Shown piece after piece: positions 20,446 to 31,092 of a stretch of 64,000 bases of DNA (its first letter is position 1; every line of letters begins with the position of its first letter). The DNA comes from Triplophysa rosa (lineage: Eukaryota; Chordata; Actinopteri; Cypriniformes; Nemacheilidae): NCBI RefSeq assembly GCF_024868665.1, contig NC_079890.1, positions 4,440,005 to 4,504,004 of the forward strand. Reading direction: 5' to 3'. A model generated the notes under the pieces. The model was not told where the DNA came from, did not search any database, and was given only the letters and a program-made list of their open reading frames with translations. The position numbers were made by a program, and so were the translations under genes.

Positions 20446-22599
20446 TATGAAGGTATTTCACTAGCAAAACTTGAGAGCATGTCGATTTTAATTTGTGAAC
20501 TTGTAAAGTAAGTATTTGTACCTGTACACTAAAATATACACTCACAGCCCCAATGTGAAAACTTGTCAAATAAAAAACTGATGTTGAATATTGAGATTTG
20601 CACTCGTGGACAAAACTCACAAATCTGTCTTCTGCATTTGAAGTTGCAGAAAAATAGTCACAAATGTGTAAACTGGCATTTACAAAATACATTGGCAGAT
20701 ACAAATGCATAGCACATATTTACACGTTTTCCTAGATTCAGATTTGATTTGCAACCACAAATATGCATCTACAACCTCTCAAATCTGTCACTGCAGTTTC
20801 AAATCTTCCCGCCTTGACTTTTGCTACTACTTTCGCAATAAACCCGTTGCAAAACTAACTTGTGCACTTGAAAGCTCAGCGGCGAGAGAAAGAACGGCAT
20901 TTGATGACGTCACGCGGCTGAGCCACACCGCCCCCTAATGGCGGGAAAAATCACAATGAAAGGATCTAGAAAATAATAGTTTAAATAATGTTTAAATAAC
21001 TAAAGCGAAACCATCAGACTTATGTATACTATCATGTATAATTATTCCATGACTTATACTATCTTGTATAGATATCATTTCGTAATGTATTTTAATGATA
21101 TCATTCTGTATACTATCGATAATACGTTGTGTACTATGGTTTGTTTTAAAATATAATGACAGGCTGACTACATTTTCCGTTATGTATACTATAATGTTCA
21201 TTGATATACTATATAAAAATGTACATTTACACAGTTCAACATTATGATTCTATAGTCTAACCCTTGAGAATTATTATTGCTTTAGTTATAATGTTACCAA
21301 TATTATATTAATATAAAAAAAAACACGTTCCTGGTAGTATAATATAAATGTAAATTAAATTCAGTGAGCAATGTATTATTGACCATTATTGCACTTTTAA
21401 GCTATTTCTACTTTTTTATATTTTTTTGTTATTTTCAATAAAGGGAAAATGAACAGAAATTGTATGCAGGACTGTGCAATGCCACCATATACAGTATTGG
21501 GGTTGTGGGTTTACTTGGAAGTTTCTTTTCTCATGGAAGGTTTGGATTTTTAACAGATGAGCTTAAACATATTTAATCAATATTTAGTGTACGCTTATTT
21601 TCTCATGTGATAATTACTAGCCGCAGGATAATGCATCCAGTCGGTTGTTATCGCAGAATAAACCCCTTCAGTGTTATACAAGAACTGATTCTAATCATTC
21701 TCATATAGGAGCCTTACAAAATGACAGGCTGACTGTACATTTTCTGTTTTTAATTTTGATCATTATCTTCAGCGAACTTGCTTCAGCTAAGTTAGGTTGT
21801 TAATTAGGTTGCTATTTATACACCACCCTTATCAGATTCAAGATCTTTATTGTCATAAAGTATGTACCTGTAAAAAATTATATTTTGCAGATGGGGTAGA
21901 AAAGCAATAAATATATAATAAAGGACAAACATAGAACAAAGATATACTGCAGTAAATATAAAAGAGAATAAAATATAAAAGTTAATTTATAGTAAAAAAA
22001 GTGGCTGTAAGTAGTATTTTTGTTAAGGAAAATGTATTTATTGATTTAGAGTTTCATCTTAAATTAAATTTTGTATTAGTGATTTAAATTGTGGTTTTTC
22101 CCGCCATTAGGGGGCGGTGTGGCTCAGCCGCGTGACGTCATCAAATGCCGTTCTTTCTCTCGCCTCTGAGCTTTCAAGTGCACAAGTTAGTTTTGCAACG
22201 GGTTTATCGCGAAAGTAGTAGCAAAAGTCAAGTAGGGAAGATTTGAAACTGCAGTGACAGGTTTGAGAGGTTGTAGATGCCTATTTGTGGTTGCAATTCA
22301 AATCTGAATCTAGGAAAACGTGTAAATATGTGCTATGCATTTGTATCTGCCAATGTATTTTGTAAATGCCAGTTTACACATTTGTGACTATTTTTCTGCA
22401 ACTTCAAATTCAGAAGACAGATTTGTGAGCTTTGTCCACGAGTGCAAATCTCAATATTCAACTTCAGTTTTTTATTTTACAAGTTTTGACATTGGGGCTG
22501 TGAGTGTACATTTTATTGTACAGGTACAAATACTTACTTTACAAGTTCACAAATTAAAATCGACATGCTCTCAAGTTTTGCTACTAAAATACCTTCATA
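20446..22599. mobile_element. Fold-back element with ~0.5-kb inverted arms
   Basis: Arms 20446-20953 and 22089-22599 are almost perfect inverted copies (ends TATGAAGG / CCTTCATA). They are flanked by the identical 6-bp CACTAA at 20440-20445 and 22600-22605. The inner ends carry CCGCCATTAGGGGGCG and its complement. The 1.1-kb centre is AT-rich and shows no open frame beyond 70 codons. The matching peptide frames on the two arms are a consequence of the inverted repeat and not genes. It interrupts the repeat array that resumes at 22606. Confidence 0.8.
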
Positions 22600-22605
22600 C
22601 ACTAA

Positions 22606-23036
22606 GCTGCTGACACCACCCTGGCCGCCACCTCCAGCGTGGTTAATTCTGGCTCTGGATTCACTCTGGTTTCCGCCTTCAGCTCTGCTGACTCCACCCT
22701 GGCCGCTGCCTTCAATTTAATCAGCTCCGCCTCAGGCTCTGCTCTGGTCCCCGCCTTCAGCTCTGCTGACACCACCCTGGCCGCCACCTCCAGCGTGGTT
22801 AATTCTGGCTGTGGTTTACCTCTGCCTGCTCCGCCTCCTGCTTTGCCAGCAAAGAAAATTTTCCCCACGGGACAGGTGTTCCATCGCCCCATGGCCCAGG
22901 TCCTCAATTGCTCCCCGGACCAGGCCCACCACCTAGCCCTGTTCTCCTTCATGGGGCTGGCCCTCCATACCTCCTCCTGTTCCGCCTCTGCTCCACCACC
23001 CTCCTGGACTTGTATAACAAGTGTCTAGTGTCTAGG
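22606..23036 (+). pseudogene. Repeat-bearing open frame of a gypsy-like element
   Basis: Three in-frame 78-bp (26-codon) repeats start at 22608, 22686 and 22764. Each begins AD(T/S)TLAA and the first two end AFSS. They are followed by a Pro/Ala-rich stretch (PLPAPPPALPAKK) and a stop near 23026. Similar text at 20396-20440 is the upstream part, split off by the fold-back element. The position just before an LTR-like sequence suggests the 3' end of an LTR retrotransposon. I do not recognise a known domain. Confidence 0.45.
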
Positions 23037-23039
23037 GTA

Positions 23040-23270
23040 TGTAACGGTCCTGTCTGTGTTTCTCTGTTTCTAATGTGTTTTGTTTCAGCCTTGTTATCCT
23101 TTTGGTCACGTCCCATTGTTTGTTACCATGAACTTTAATCACAGACCACACCCACCTCATCTGTTGCCATAGCTATTCATTGACTCATTGCGACTCTCTC
23201 TGTGTATAAGTAGCCCTCATGTTACACTGTCTTGTATCTAGCTTTCATTTAAAAAGAGGCAGATCATTTA
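23040..23270 (+). mobile_element. LTR-like end of a Ty3/gypsy-type element
   Basis: Begins TGTAACGGTCCTGTCTG just after the repeat-bearing frame and contains CACACCCACCTCATCTG and TATAAGTAGCCC, the layout of fish gypsy LTRs. The right end is not clear. A short direct repeat CATTTAAAAAGAGGCAGA follows at about 23248-23283. Confidence 0.45.
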
Positions 23271-23283
23271 AAAAGAGGCAGAG

Positions 23284-24439
23284 CCTACAGAAAAGCTTTG
23301 TTATAGATTAGTGCTAAGTAGACAGAATGTTTGAAAACACCAGGCTAGAAACGGAATTGAAAACAACAAAAAATGTGCATGTTATTTTGTATGAAAAAGT
23401 ATATACAGTATTTTATTTGTTTAGTGTTGAACATTAAAGGAAAATATAAGGGCTTTTGATAATACGTACTTGTGATGGATCATTCATTCTTGCTGTGAAC
23501 AGATTTGAAATTATCTAGCGCTGTCTCAAGTAATAGACAGACATGACGTTTCCTGAACTCATCCGCAGTTAGTTTCGATGTCAAAGATGTCCCACCTAAA
23601 CCATATCAGCGAGCTTCCACTTCTCAGGCTGTTGTGATTGGTTGGTGCCCCTCTCAGTGCACGTGTATTCATAAACTTTGGCTTTTATCAATAAAAGGTA
23701 ACAATGGCGTCAACTTCACTTCATCAGTTAAACACATGCGGATCAATAGAAGTGTAATGGAGGTCTGCTAGTGCATGTGCAAACGTCAATCTTTGTTAGA
23801 GATCTCAATTCTTTTCCTACTATGGTGAGGGAAATGACACCGGACCAAATGGCGTCAGACCGGTTATATTAATTAACACTAATAACAGAAGCGTTAGTTT
23901 TGCCTTTTTATATTGGACCAGAGTTGGATAATAAAACAAGCAGATTGACCAGGAGACATTTGCAAGCAGGACTATTACTTGTACTTGACTAGTATGACTA
24001 TACTTGTAAACAAACAGTAAACAGTGCACCACACGCCCATCAACAAGTTTCTTCCTTCTGTTCTTCAAATGTATATATCTGCAGGCCCACGTCTCTGTGT
24101 CTGACAGGTAACGCGCATGTTGCGGTGTCTGACGAACAGGTAGCGCGGGTGCGCGCATATGGCGGGCATTTATCATTGCTGGCAAACAATATGACACATT
24201 TGCAGTTTTGATTGTATAGATATAGATTAATATCCACTTCATCCAACGCACTTTGTGTTCTGCGTGTTCTTAAATTTCGCGCTACGAGGAGTGAGTAATC
24301 ATGATTCAGATGATTCAGATCGTGCTGCGAACTGAACAAATCATTTGAACTGATTCATTAGCCTATTCAAATGGTTTTGCCCTTTGTTCAATTAATGCTT
24401 TCAAAAGAATCAATCACTCGGGAATGCCTGTAAAAAGAG
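23284..24439. other. No recognisable gene
   Basis: About 1.1 kb, AT-rich. The longest minus-strand frame (23820-24251) has no homology I can recognise and unremarkable composition. I see no repeat structure. Confidence 0.4.
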
Positions 24440-24675
24440 ACGACAACCTTGAAATACAACGCATTTTATAATGCATATTTTAAAATGAAGGAACGAAGGA
24501 ACGTCACGCAATGTAAGTTATGTAAGGAAGTAAAAGTACAGATTTTCTATTAGAAATTTACTCAAGTAAGAGTAAAAGTACACACTTTTAATTTAACTTA
24601 AAAAGTACATATTTTCCAAAATGTTACTCAAGTAAATGTAATGAAGTAAATGTAACGAGTTTCTACCCACCTCTG
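24440..24675 (+). mobile_element. hAT-like right terminus (solo)
   Basis: Repeated ACTCAAGTAA / AAAGTACA phrases run to a CCACCTCTG end at 24675, the terminus of the CAGAGGTGG group but diverged from the 17946 copy. I could not find its left partner nearby. Confidence 0.55.
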
Positions 24676-25596
24676 ATAGTGACATCATGTACCCGGAAAG
24701 TAGAGGGCTGTAGTCCGATTCCAGCCATTCTCTGTAGTCCTTGAAAAGCAAATTCTGTTAAAGATAATATCTCGCTTGGCACTGAACTTTGAGCTTTATC
24801 ATTTTGCAAGTATTATTTATGCTCTAACAGAAGCATTACACACTAACTAATGGTTGAAAGATGTGATCGCTCGGAATGGGACCTTTAAGTTTCTGGCTCC
24901 TGGGGCCTCCGCGGGTCGTACGAGAGCCTCTGATACTTGCAACCTATCCCATTATTTTCTTAGGTGCCTAGCGTACAGAGACCCCGGAAAGGCCCCGGGG
25001 ACTCCGAATGACCTGATTCAAAAATTTTTGTTCCTCGCTGCCCTCATTTGGTTCCCAGATTTTGAAGTCGGTACGATCTCGTTAAGTACTATATTGTCCG
25101 TTTTGGGGACGTTGTGGGCCTTTAATTTTTCTAGAATATTTAATTTTTATTTTTTACGAGCACTTTCCGTACACCAAAGAGTACGGGCTTTGGATATGTG
25201 GTGCGTGAGGGTGTGGCGAGCCAGCGTTCGAAGCCCCAAGGTTTGTGTACAAAAATAAACCAGATATAAGACGAAATGCTGAGACTTATTTTTGTGAAAC
25301 GTGTATTTGTATACAAAGTAAGCATTTTAACAGCCTGAAGTGTACAATATACCAATATGGGGTGCTTCTAGGATACATACATGTAGGTTTGTCATACGAA
25401 AGTTGTTTATAGTCTTAAAATTTGACCTTTTACAGTATTGTCCAATGGAAGCCTACGAGGCTACTGTCAAATAAGTTATATTGTTCCTGTGAACAATATA
25501 CTGGGACTTCCTGTGATTTTGATGAGTCACAGGAAGGCCTATTCGTAACTTATTTGACGGGGTCAACATAGGTAGCTAATGTACACAAACTTTTTT
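24676..25596. other. Unassigned sequence, partly GC-rich
   Basis: A GC-rich block at about 24880-25010 (GGAAAGGCCCCGGGGACTCC) grades into AT-rich DNA. A single B-box-like GTTCGAAGCCC at about 25228 lacks a matching A box, so no tRNA or SINE is called. From about 25340 the sequence begins to resemble the satellite that follows. Confidence 0.35.
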
Positions 25597-27010
25597 AGGC
25601 TTCTTAAGCACATTGATTATCTTTAATGTACATATTTAAGAAGGATTGTGTCTCATATGCACTATACTGGTGGTTTTACCTGTATAACTTATTGCCAAGG
25701 TAAATAATGGCCATTAACAGGCTTTGTACATTCACCACCTATGAGGGACCATCAGATAAGTTACAGATGTACACTCAAAAATGCATCCCACTCATAACTT
25801 ATTTGACAGGGCTCAAGTAGGTAGCTATTGTACATCCCACTCATAACACTTTTGACATGTCCCCCATGGGTGGCTAATGTACACACCATTTTTAAGCTTC
25901 GACCGTATCTTCGCGACGGAAGGTCGTAGAGAGGTGAGCCAGGGCTTGTGAGATAGGTCTGGGCCTCACCTATCGAACGAGTCCGGGCTTGAGGGAGGTA
26001 CAACAAAATTGCATCCCACACATAACACTTTTGAGATGTCCCCCATAGACAGCTAATTTACACACCATTTTTAAGCTTCTGGAGCACAACGGTGAGCTTT
26101 AATGTACATCATTGTGAAGAAATGTGTTTTCTGTGTACTCTACTGTTGGTTTAAGCTATATAACTTATTGCCTAGGAAAAAAATGTCCATTTACAGGCTA
26201 TGTACATCGGCGACATATGAGGGCCCCGTCAGATAAGTTACGGATGTACACCAAAAATGCATGCCACTCATAACTTGTTTAACAGGGCTCAAATAGGTAG
26301 CTAATGTACATCCCCTGCTCATAACACTTTTGACATGACCCCCATAGGCAGCTAATTTACACACCATTTTTAAGCTTCTGGAACACAAGTATGAGCTTTA
26401 ATGCACATCATTGTGAAGGAATGTGTCTTATGTGTAATCTACTGTTGGTTTAAGATATATAACTTATTGCCTAGGAAAACAATGGCCATTTACAGGCTAT
26501 GTACATCGGCGATCTATGAGGGCCCCGTCAGATAAGTTATGGATGTACACCAAAAATGCATGCCACTCATAACTTGTTTGACAGGCTCACATAGGTAGCT
26601 AATGTACATCCCGCTCATAACACTTTTGACATGACCCCCACAGGCAGCTAATTTACTCACCATTTTTAAGCTTCTGGAGCATAGCTATGAGCTTTAATGC
26701 ACATCACTGTGAAGGACTGGGCCTCTCACACTTTACTATTGGGTTTATGTGTATAACTCATTGCCAAGGCAAATAATGGCCATTTACAGGCTATGTACAT
26801 TGGCCACCTATGAGGGCCTCGTCGGATAAGTTATGGATGTACACCAAAAATGCATGCCACTCGTAACCTGTATGAAAGGGCTCACATAGATAGCTAATGT
26901 GCATCCCACTTATAACACTTTTGACATGAGCCTCATAGACAGCTAATGTACACACCACTTTTAGGCTTCTGGAGCACAACTTTGAGCTTTAATGCACATC
27001 ATTATGAAGC
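25597..27010. repeat. Satellite with ~297-bp period, about five units
   Basis: The landmark AAGCTTCTGGAGCAC and variants recur at 25597, 25894, 26073, 26372, 26668 and 26963. Spacings are 297, 179, 299, 296 and 295 bp. Units share ATAACTTATTGCC, CAGGCTATGTACAT and CATAACACTTTTGACATG. The short 179-bp unit contains a foreign GC-rich patch (25900-26000) in place of part of the repeat. No open frame is maintained between units. Confidence 0.85.
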
Positions 27011-28330
27011 ATCATTGTGGAGCTTGGCAAGACATTTCCAAAGACACCTCGCTCGACTCTCGAGCCATGGCTCATTGGAAAGGTCTCCGCAGCGGCGAGC
27101 GGCGTTGGTGATATGGGGACTCCCATGGACGTTAGTCCTCCGGTGCCAGCCCCGCGGACCGTCCATGCCCCGCCACGCTCACCGAACCCATCTCCGATGG
27201 GCAGCAGTCGACCATCCCATAGCTGATCCACGCAGTGAGTGTGTTACGAGGATGAGGTTTCCGTTGCTGGCATCAGAGCACAGGATGAGGCTGATGCAGA
27301 GATGTCAGCCATGCTTGCCCAGGCTACCCGACATCGGGTTGCAGTGCGCCGCACCACCTTCCCCATAACGCTCGCAGCTTGACTACTGGTACCTGGATAC
27401 GGAGCACCGCTCCGGTACCGTTCTTCCCGGAAGTACATGAGGAGCTCGCCAAAACCTGGAACACCCCCTTCTCGGCACGTTCTAGGCAAACAAGCTCCGT
27501 CGCCCTGACTTCCCTCAAGCCGCCTATGCTCTCCACGCCATGGCCATCTTGCAGGTCCACCAGGCCAAGGCGCTGAAACAGCTGGACGAGGGAAGAAACG
27601 ACCCGGCCCTTATTCAGGAACTCCGCACCGACACCGACTTTGCTCTCTGGGCGACTAAGGTGACGGCAGGTGCGCTGGGTCATACGATGTCCACTCTGGT
27701 GGTCCAAAAGAGACACCTCTGGCTCAACCTTGCGCAGATGCAAGACGCAGAGAAGGTATGCTTTCTAGATACGGGGACTCATACTTGTCTCACATGTCTC
27801 AATTTTCCCTCGTCACAGACCGTTCCTTCGGTTTGCTTTTGAGGGCCGAGCATACTAGTACAAAGTCCTGCCCTTCCCAAGCCCTGTCTCCCCATGTCTT
27901 CACCAACGTCACAGAGGTTGCTCTCACTCCCCTCAGGGAGCAGGGCGTGCATTTTCATAACTATTTCAACAACTGTATCATCTTGGTGCACTCGCAAGAT
28001 CTGTTGTGTACGCACAGAGGCTCCAGCACCTCGACCGACTGGGCCTGCGGTTCAACTGGGACAAGAGCAAGCTCTCCCCTGCGCAGAGCATCTCTTATCT
28101 CAGTATGGAACTAGACTCTGTCACCATGACAGCGGGCCTTACCAACAAGCGCGTCAAGTCAGTGCTGAGCTGCCTGACACTCTTCAGGCTGCAACCAGCG
28201 GACTCACTGAAACTTGCCACAACACTTGGCCATCCGCTGCAGCGACCAGGAGATGCCTCTCAGGTTCCTCAGCACAAAAGGTGACTGAATGGGCACGGCA
28301 TCTTCCTTTTATACCCGTATGCGCGGGGCG
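27011..28330 (+). pseudogene. DIRS-type retrotransposon remnant (gag and RT pieces)
   Basis: GC-rich debris with plus-strand pieces in different frames. A Gag-like segment (FPEVHEELAKTWNTPFSAR, about 27424; then AILQVHQAKALKQLDEG and VVQKRHLWLNLAQMQDAEK, about 27540-27755) resembles fish DIRS Gag. A reverse-transcriptase segment follows (LDRLGLRFNWDKSKLSPAQ, about 28025). The sequence where the YxDD active site is expected reads FNNCIILVHS (about 27965), so the two catalytic aspartates appear replaced by asparagines. Multiple frameshifts and stops occur. The tyrosine recombinase and the split repeats are not seen. The DIRS assignment rests on remembered family sequence. Confidence 0.65.
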
Positions 28331-28934
28331 GAGACTGGCATGCCATGCCATTCGCCAAGTTCATTTGACTTTTAAAAGTACACTCAGAAAACAAGCTCTG
28401 GGAAGCTCTTTGAAGCTCCAGGCTCTGGGTTTAAAGAGTACATAACTAGGGATTTTTAAGGCCCTACATTGGTTTATGGAGTGTCCAACAACACGTTTAT
28501 GTACATAGAAGGTGTAAAAACACTATTATTTCATAATAAAAGTTATTATTACCTTACTTCTTGACTGACTCTCAAATGATTCGTTCCACGATTCATCTGT
28601 CTTATCCCCTCCTTTCCGCTAGCCTAGTCTGATGTGATTGGTCAGATGGTCTAGTCTGCTGTGATTGGTCTAATGCGAATGAAGCTCATGAGCTACAGTG
28701 TTTGGGGGAGAAGAATGAAGTTTTTGCGGTCAGTCCTAGCAAAACGTAGTCCGCGGCAGTTCGCAAATCGGACTAGGGACTACTCCTTTGCGTGATTCAG
28801 AGTCGACTCCCTTTTTTCTTAGCCAATAACTTTGTTATTCATTCACCTTCGGCCTTTCAACTTGGCAGACTGCTTACTTTCGAACACGGCAACATTATAC
28901 ACTGCATGAAATGTAATTTTCTTGATCTCATGTT
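28331..28934. other. No recognisable gene
   Basis: About 600 bp without a domain or clear repeat. A short direct repeat (CTAGTCTGATGTGATTGGTC and a near copy, 28623-28670) contains inverted CCAAT-like motifs. Confidence 0.35.
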
Positions 28935-30150
28935 ATGTACTCTTTAAACAGATCGCTGTGTGACTGGATTCTGGATTTCCTGTCAGGCAGACGTCAAGTT
29001 GTCAGAATAGGAAACAATACTTCCCTCCCACTGACTCTCAACACCGGTGCTCCCCAGGGATGCGTCCTAAGCCCACTCCTCTACTCCCTATATACACACG
29101 ACTGCATTGCCACACACAGCTCTAACGTCATTGTGAAATTTGCAGATGACACAACAGTGATAGGCCTGATCACTAACAATGACGAGTCCGCCTACAGAGA
29201 GGAGGTATGCAGTCTGACACACAGGTGTTAGGAGAACCATATCTTGCTCAACACCAACAAAACCAAGCTGGTGGTGGATTTCAGGAGGCAGGACAAGGAA
29301 CACAGCCCCATCACCATTGACGGGACACCTGTGGAGCGGGTAAACAGCTTCAAGTTCCTTGGGGTCAACATCACTGACGATCTCACATGGACTGTTCACA
29401 CAGATGCAGTGCTAAAGAAGGCACACTGAGGTAAGTTTGGGATGAGCCAAAAAATCCTCAGAACCGTTTATACCTGCACAGTTGAGAGCATTCTAACTGG
29501 CTGCATTACCGCCTGGTATGGAAACAGCACCGCCGGCAACCGCAAAGCACTGCAGAGGGTTGTGGGAGATGAGCTTCCCTCTCTCCAGGACATCTACACC
29601 AGGCGGTGTATGAGGAAAGCCAGGAAGATCATCAGTAATTCCAGCCACCCGAATCACAGGCTGCTCTCCTAGCTGCCTTCGGGCAGACCATACCGGAGCA
29701 TCCAGTCCTGCACAAACCGGCTGAAGGACAGTTTTTTTCCTCAGGCTATTAGACTGCTCAAAATCAAAAACTGATTCACTCCACAAGCTGACACTTCTTT
29801 TTACCATGCACTAGTTTCATGGAATATAATGCATCATGCATTGCACCTAATGCAATAATCATCCATTACCTAACATACATACCTACTGTATATATGTACT
29901 ATGTGCACTAAATGGTTGATCCATTATACATACACATTCATGTGTACAACCTGCATATTTAATGTGTACTGTATATACTGTCCTGTATTTTTTGTAAAGT
30001 CTATTTATACTTTGCACTGTTCGTCTGTACTACATGCTGTCACTGAAGTCTGTAAAGTCATACAGTTATTTGTCATACAGTTGTCTGTCCAACTGCATTC
30101 TACTTTGTATGGAGTACGCACCCAAGACTTTCACTCACCACACATGAGTT
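28935..30150 (+). mobile_element. Jockey-group LINE, 3' half with 3' UTR
   Basis: Reverse-transcriptase segments run from [19 protein letters not shown] through [17 protein letters not shown] and FADDTTVIG (catalytic ADD intact, about 29145) to FKFLGVNITDDLTW and TGCITAWYGNS, ending in FPQAIRLLK before a stop near 29773. Frames change near 29230 and 29430 and a stop occurs near 29672. A 370-bp AT-rich 3' UTR follows. The C-terminal wording is typical of an abundant fish LINE, possibly Rex/Babar or CR1-related. I am not certain of the clade. Confidence 0.82.
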
Positions 30151-30153
30151 GAG

Positions 30154-30304
30154 TTGATTTCCCATATCTCAGTGGTTAGAGCATGGCGCTAGCAACGCCA
30201 AGGTTATGGGTTCAATCCCAGGGATTGCACATACTCCGATACAAATGTATAGTATGATGCAATGCAAAGCGTCTGCCAAATTGCATAAATGTAATGTAAA
30301 TGTT
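30154..30304 (+). mobile_element. tRNA-Ala-like SINE
   Basis: The tRNA-like head has an A box (ATCTCAGTGGTTAGAGC), an anticodon arm GGCGCTAGCAACGCC (anticodon AGC) and a B box (GGGTTCAATCCCAG). The body holds AAAGCGTCTGCCAAATTGCA and the tail is TAAATGTAATGTAAATG. It sits at the end of the LINE 3' UTR. It is not a functional tRNA because it has no acceptor pairing and has a body. Confidence 0.8.
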
Positions 30305-31092
30305 GAATGGGTTGTGCAATTAAGTTTAGCCAAATAACAGTTGGTAACCCAAAATAATACCGACTAGACATACTTTTAAATTGCTAGCTAATGTACTTTA
30401 CTTTTGCTTGCCTTCAGAAATAATCTATAGGCACTCTATTCAAAGTGTGCATGCGCAGCAACGTTTGTTTATGTTGTTGCTGTGAAACCATCTATAGAGA
30501 GAGAGAGAACTGAAGGGGGCAGAGGATAACAGCATTGTTTGTTTAATGCAACAAATTACAAACTACAAAAACTACAGTAGAATTAAAACATTGTTTACCC
30601 CAGTCTAATATTCTGGAAGCACACAGGATTTTGTCAGTGTATGAATTTTTAAAACGATCCTTACAAGATGCTCCACACTACAAAAACAGTGATCGAATTT
30701 ATTTAAGAGAAATACTGTTGATTTTGATTTGCTCTTCATAAACAAATACTTTAGAACATTCTTACAATCATTTTGTTGTGCCCTGGAAAATCAAAGCAGA
30801 AATAAACTACTGCAGATTTCCCTGTCCAGTTCACAGATGATTGCAAAAACAGAACACTAGTAATACTTCGTATTGACTGTAGGTTTTTGTCACTACTTAC
30901 AACACAAATACTTAATTATATTAAGATCAACAAGCGTAAATATTGCAATAACACTTCAACAACACTTCAAGTTTTTAGTATGAACAAACAAAAACAAATA
31001 TCATACTACAGTATTCACAACCACAAAATATTGCTAGTGTAAACCTCTGTGACAAAATTGAGATTCCTCTCAATTGGTCAGTCAGTATTGGT
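30305..31092 (-). other. Zinc-finger gene 3' UTR and downstream
   Basis: On the minus strand AATAAA lies at 30698-30703, about 390 nt after the stop of the zinc-finger gene, so 30680-31092 is probably its 3' UTR. The rest is AT-rich without features except an (AG)n run near 30500. Confidence 0.45.

Noticed and set aside
20405..22613. Matching ~90-residue frames on opposite strands at 20405-20710 and 22335-22613
   Set aside because: They are the two arms of an inverted repeat read outward. The frames lack domains and are a by-product of the repeat.
23820..24339. 143- and 99-residue minus-strand frames
   Set aside because: No recognisable domain, overlapping frames, no splice context and ordinary AT-rich DNA.
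25190..25250. tRNA gene suggested by GTTCGAAGCCC
   Set aside because: Only a B box is present, with no A box at the right distance and no cloverleaf.
25340..27010. CRISPR-like array
   Set aside because: Units of ~297 bp are contiguous satellite without spacers, and the organism is a eukaryote.
30154..30304. Functional tRNA-Ala gene
   Set aside because: No acceptor-stem pairing, and a SINE body and tail follow.
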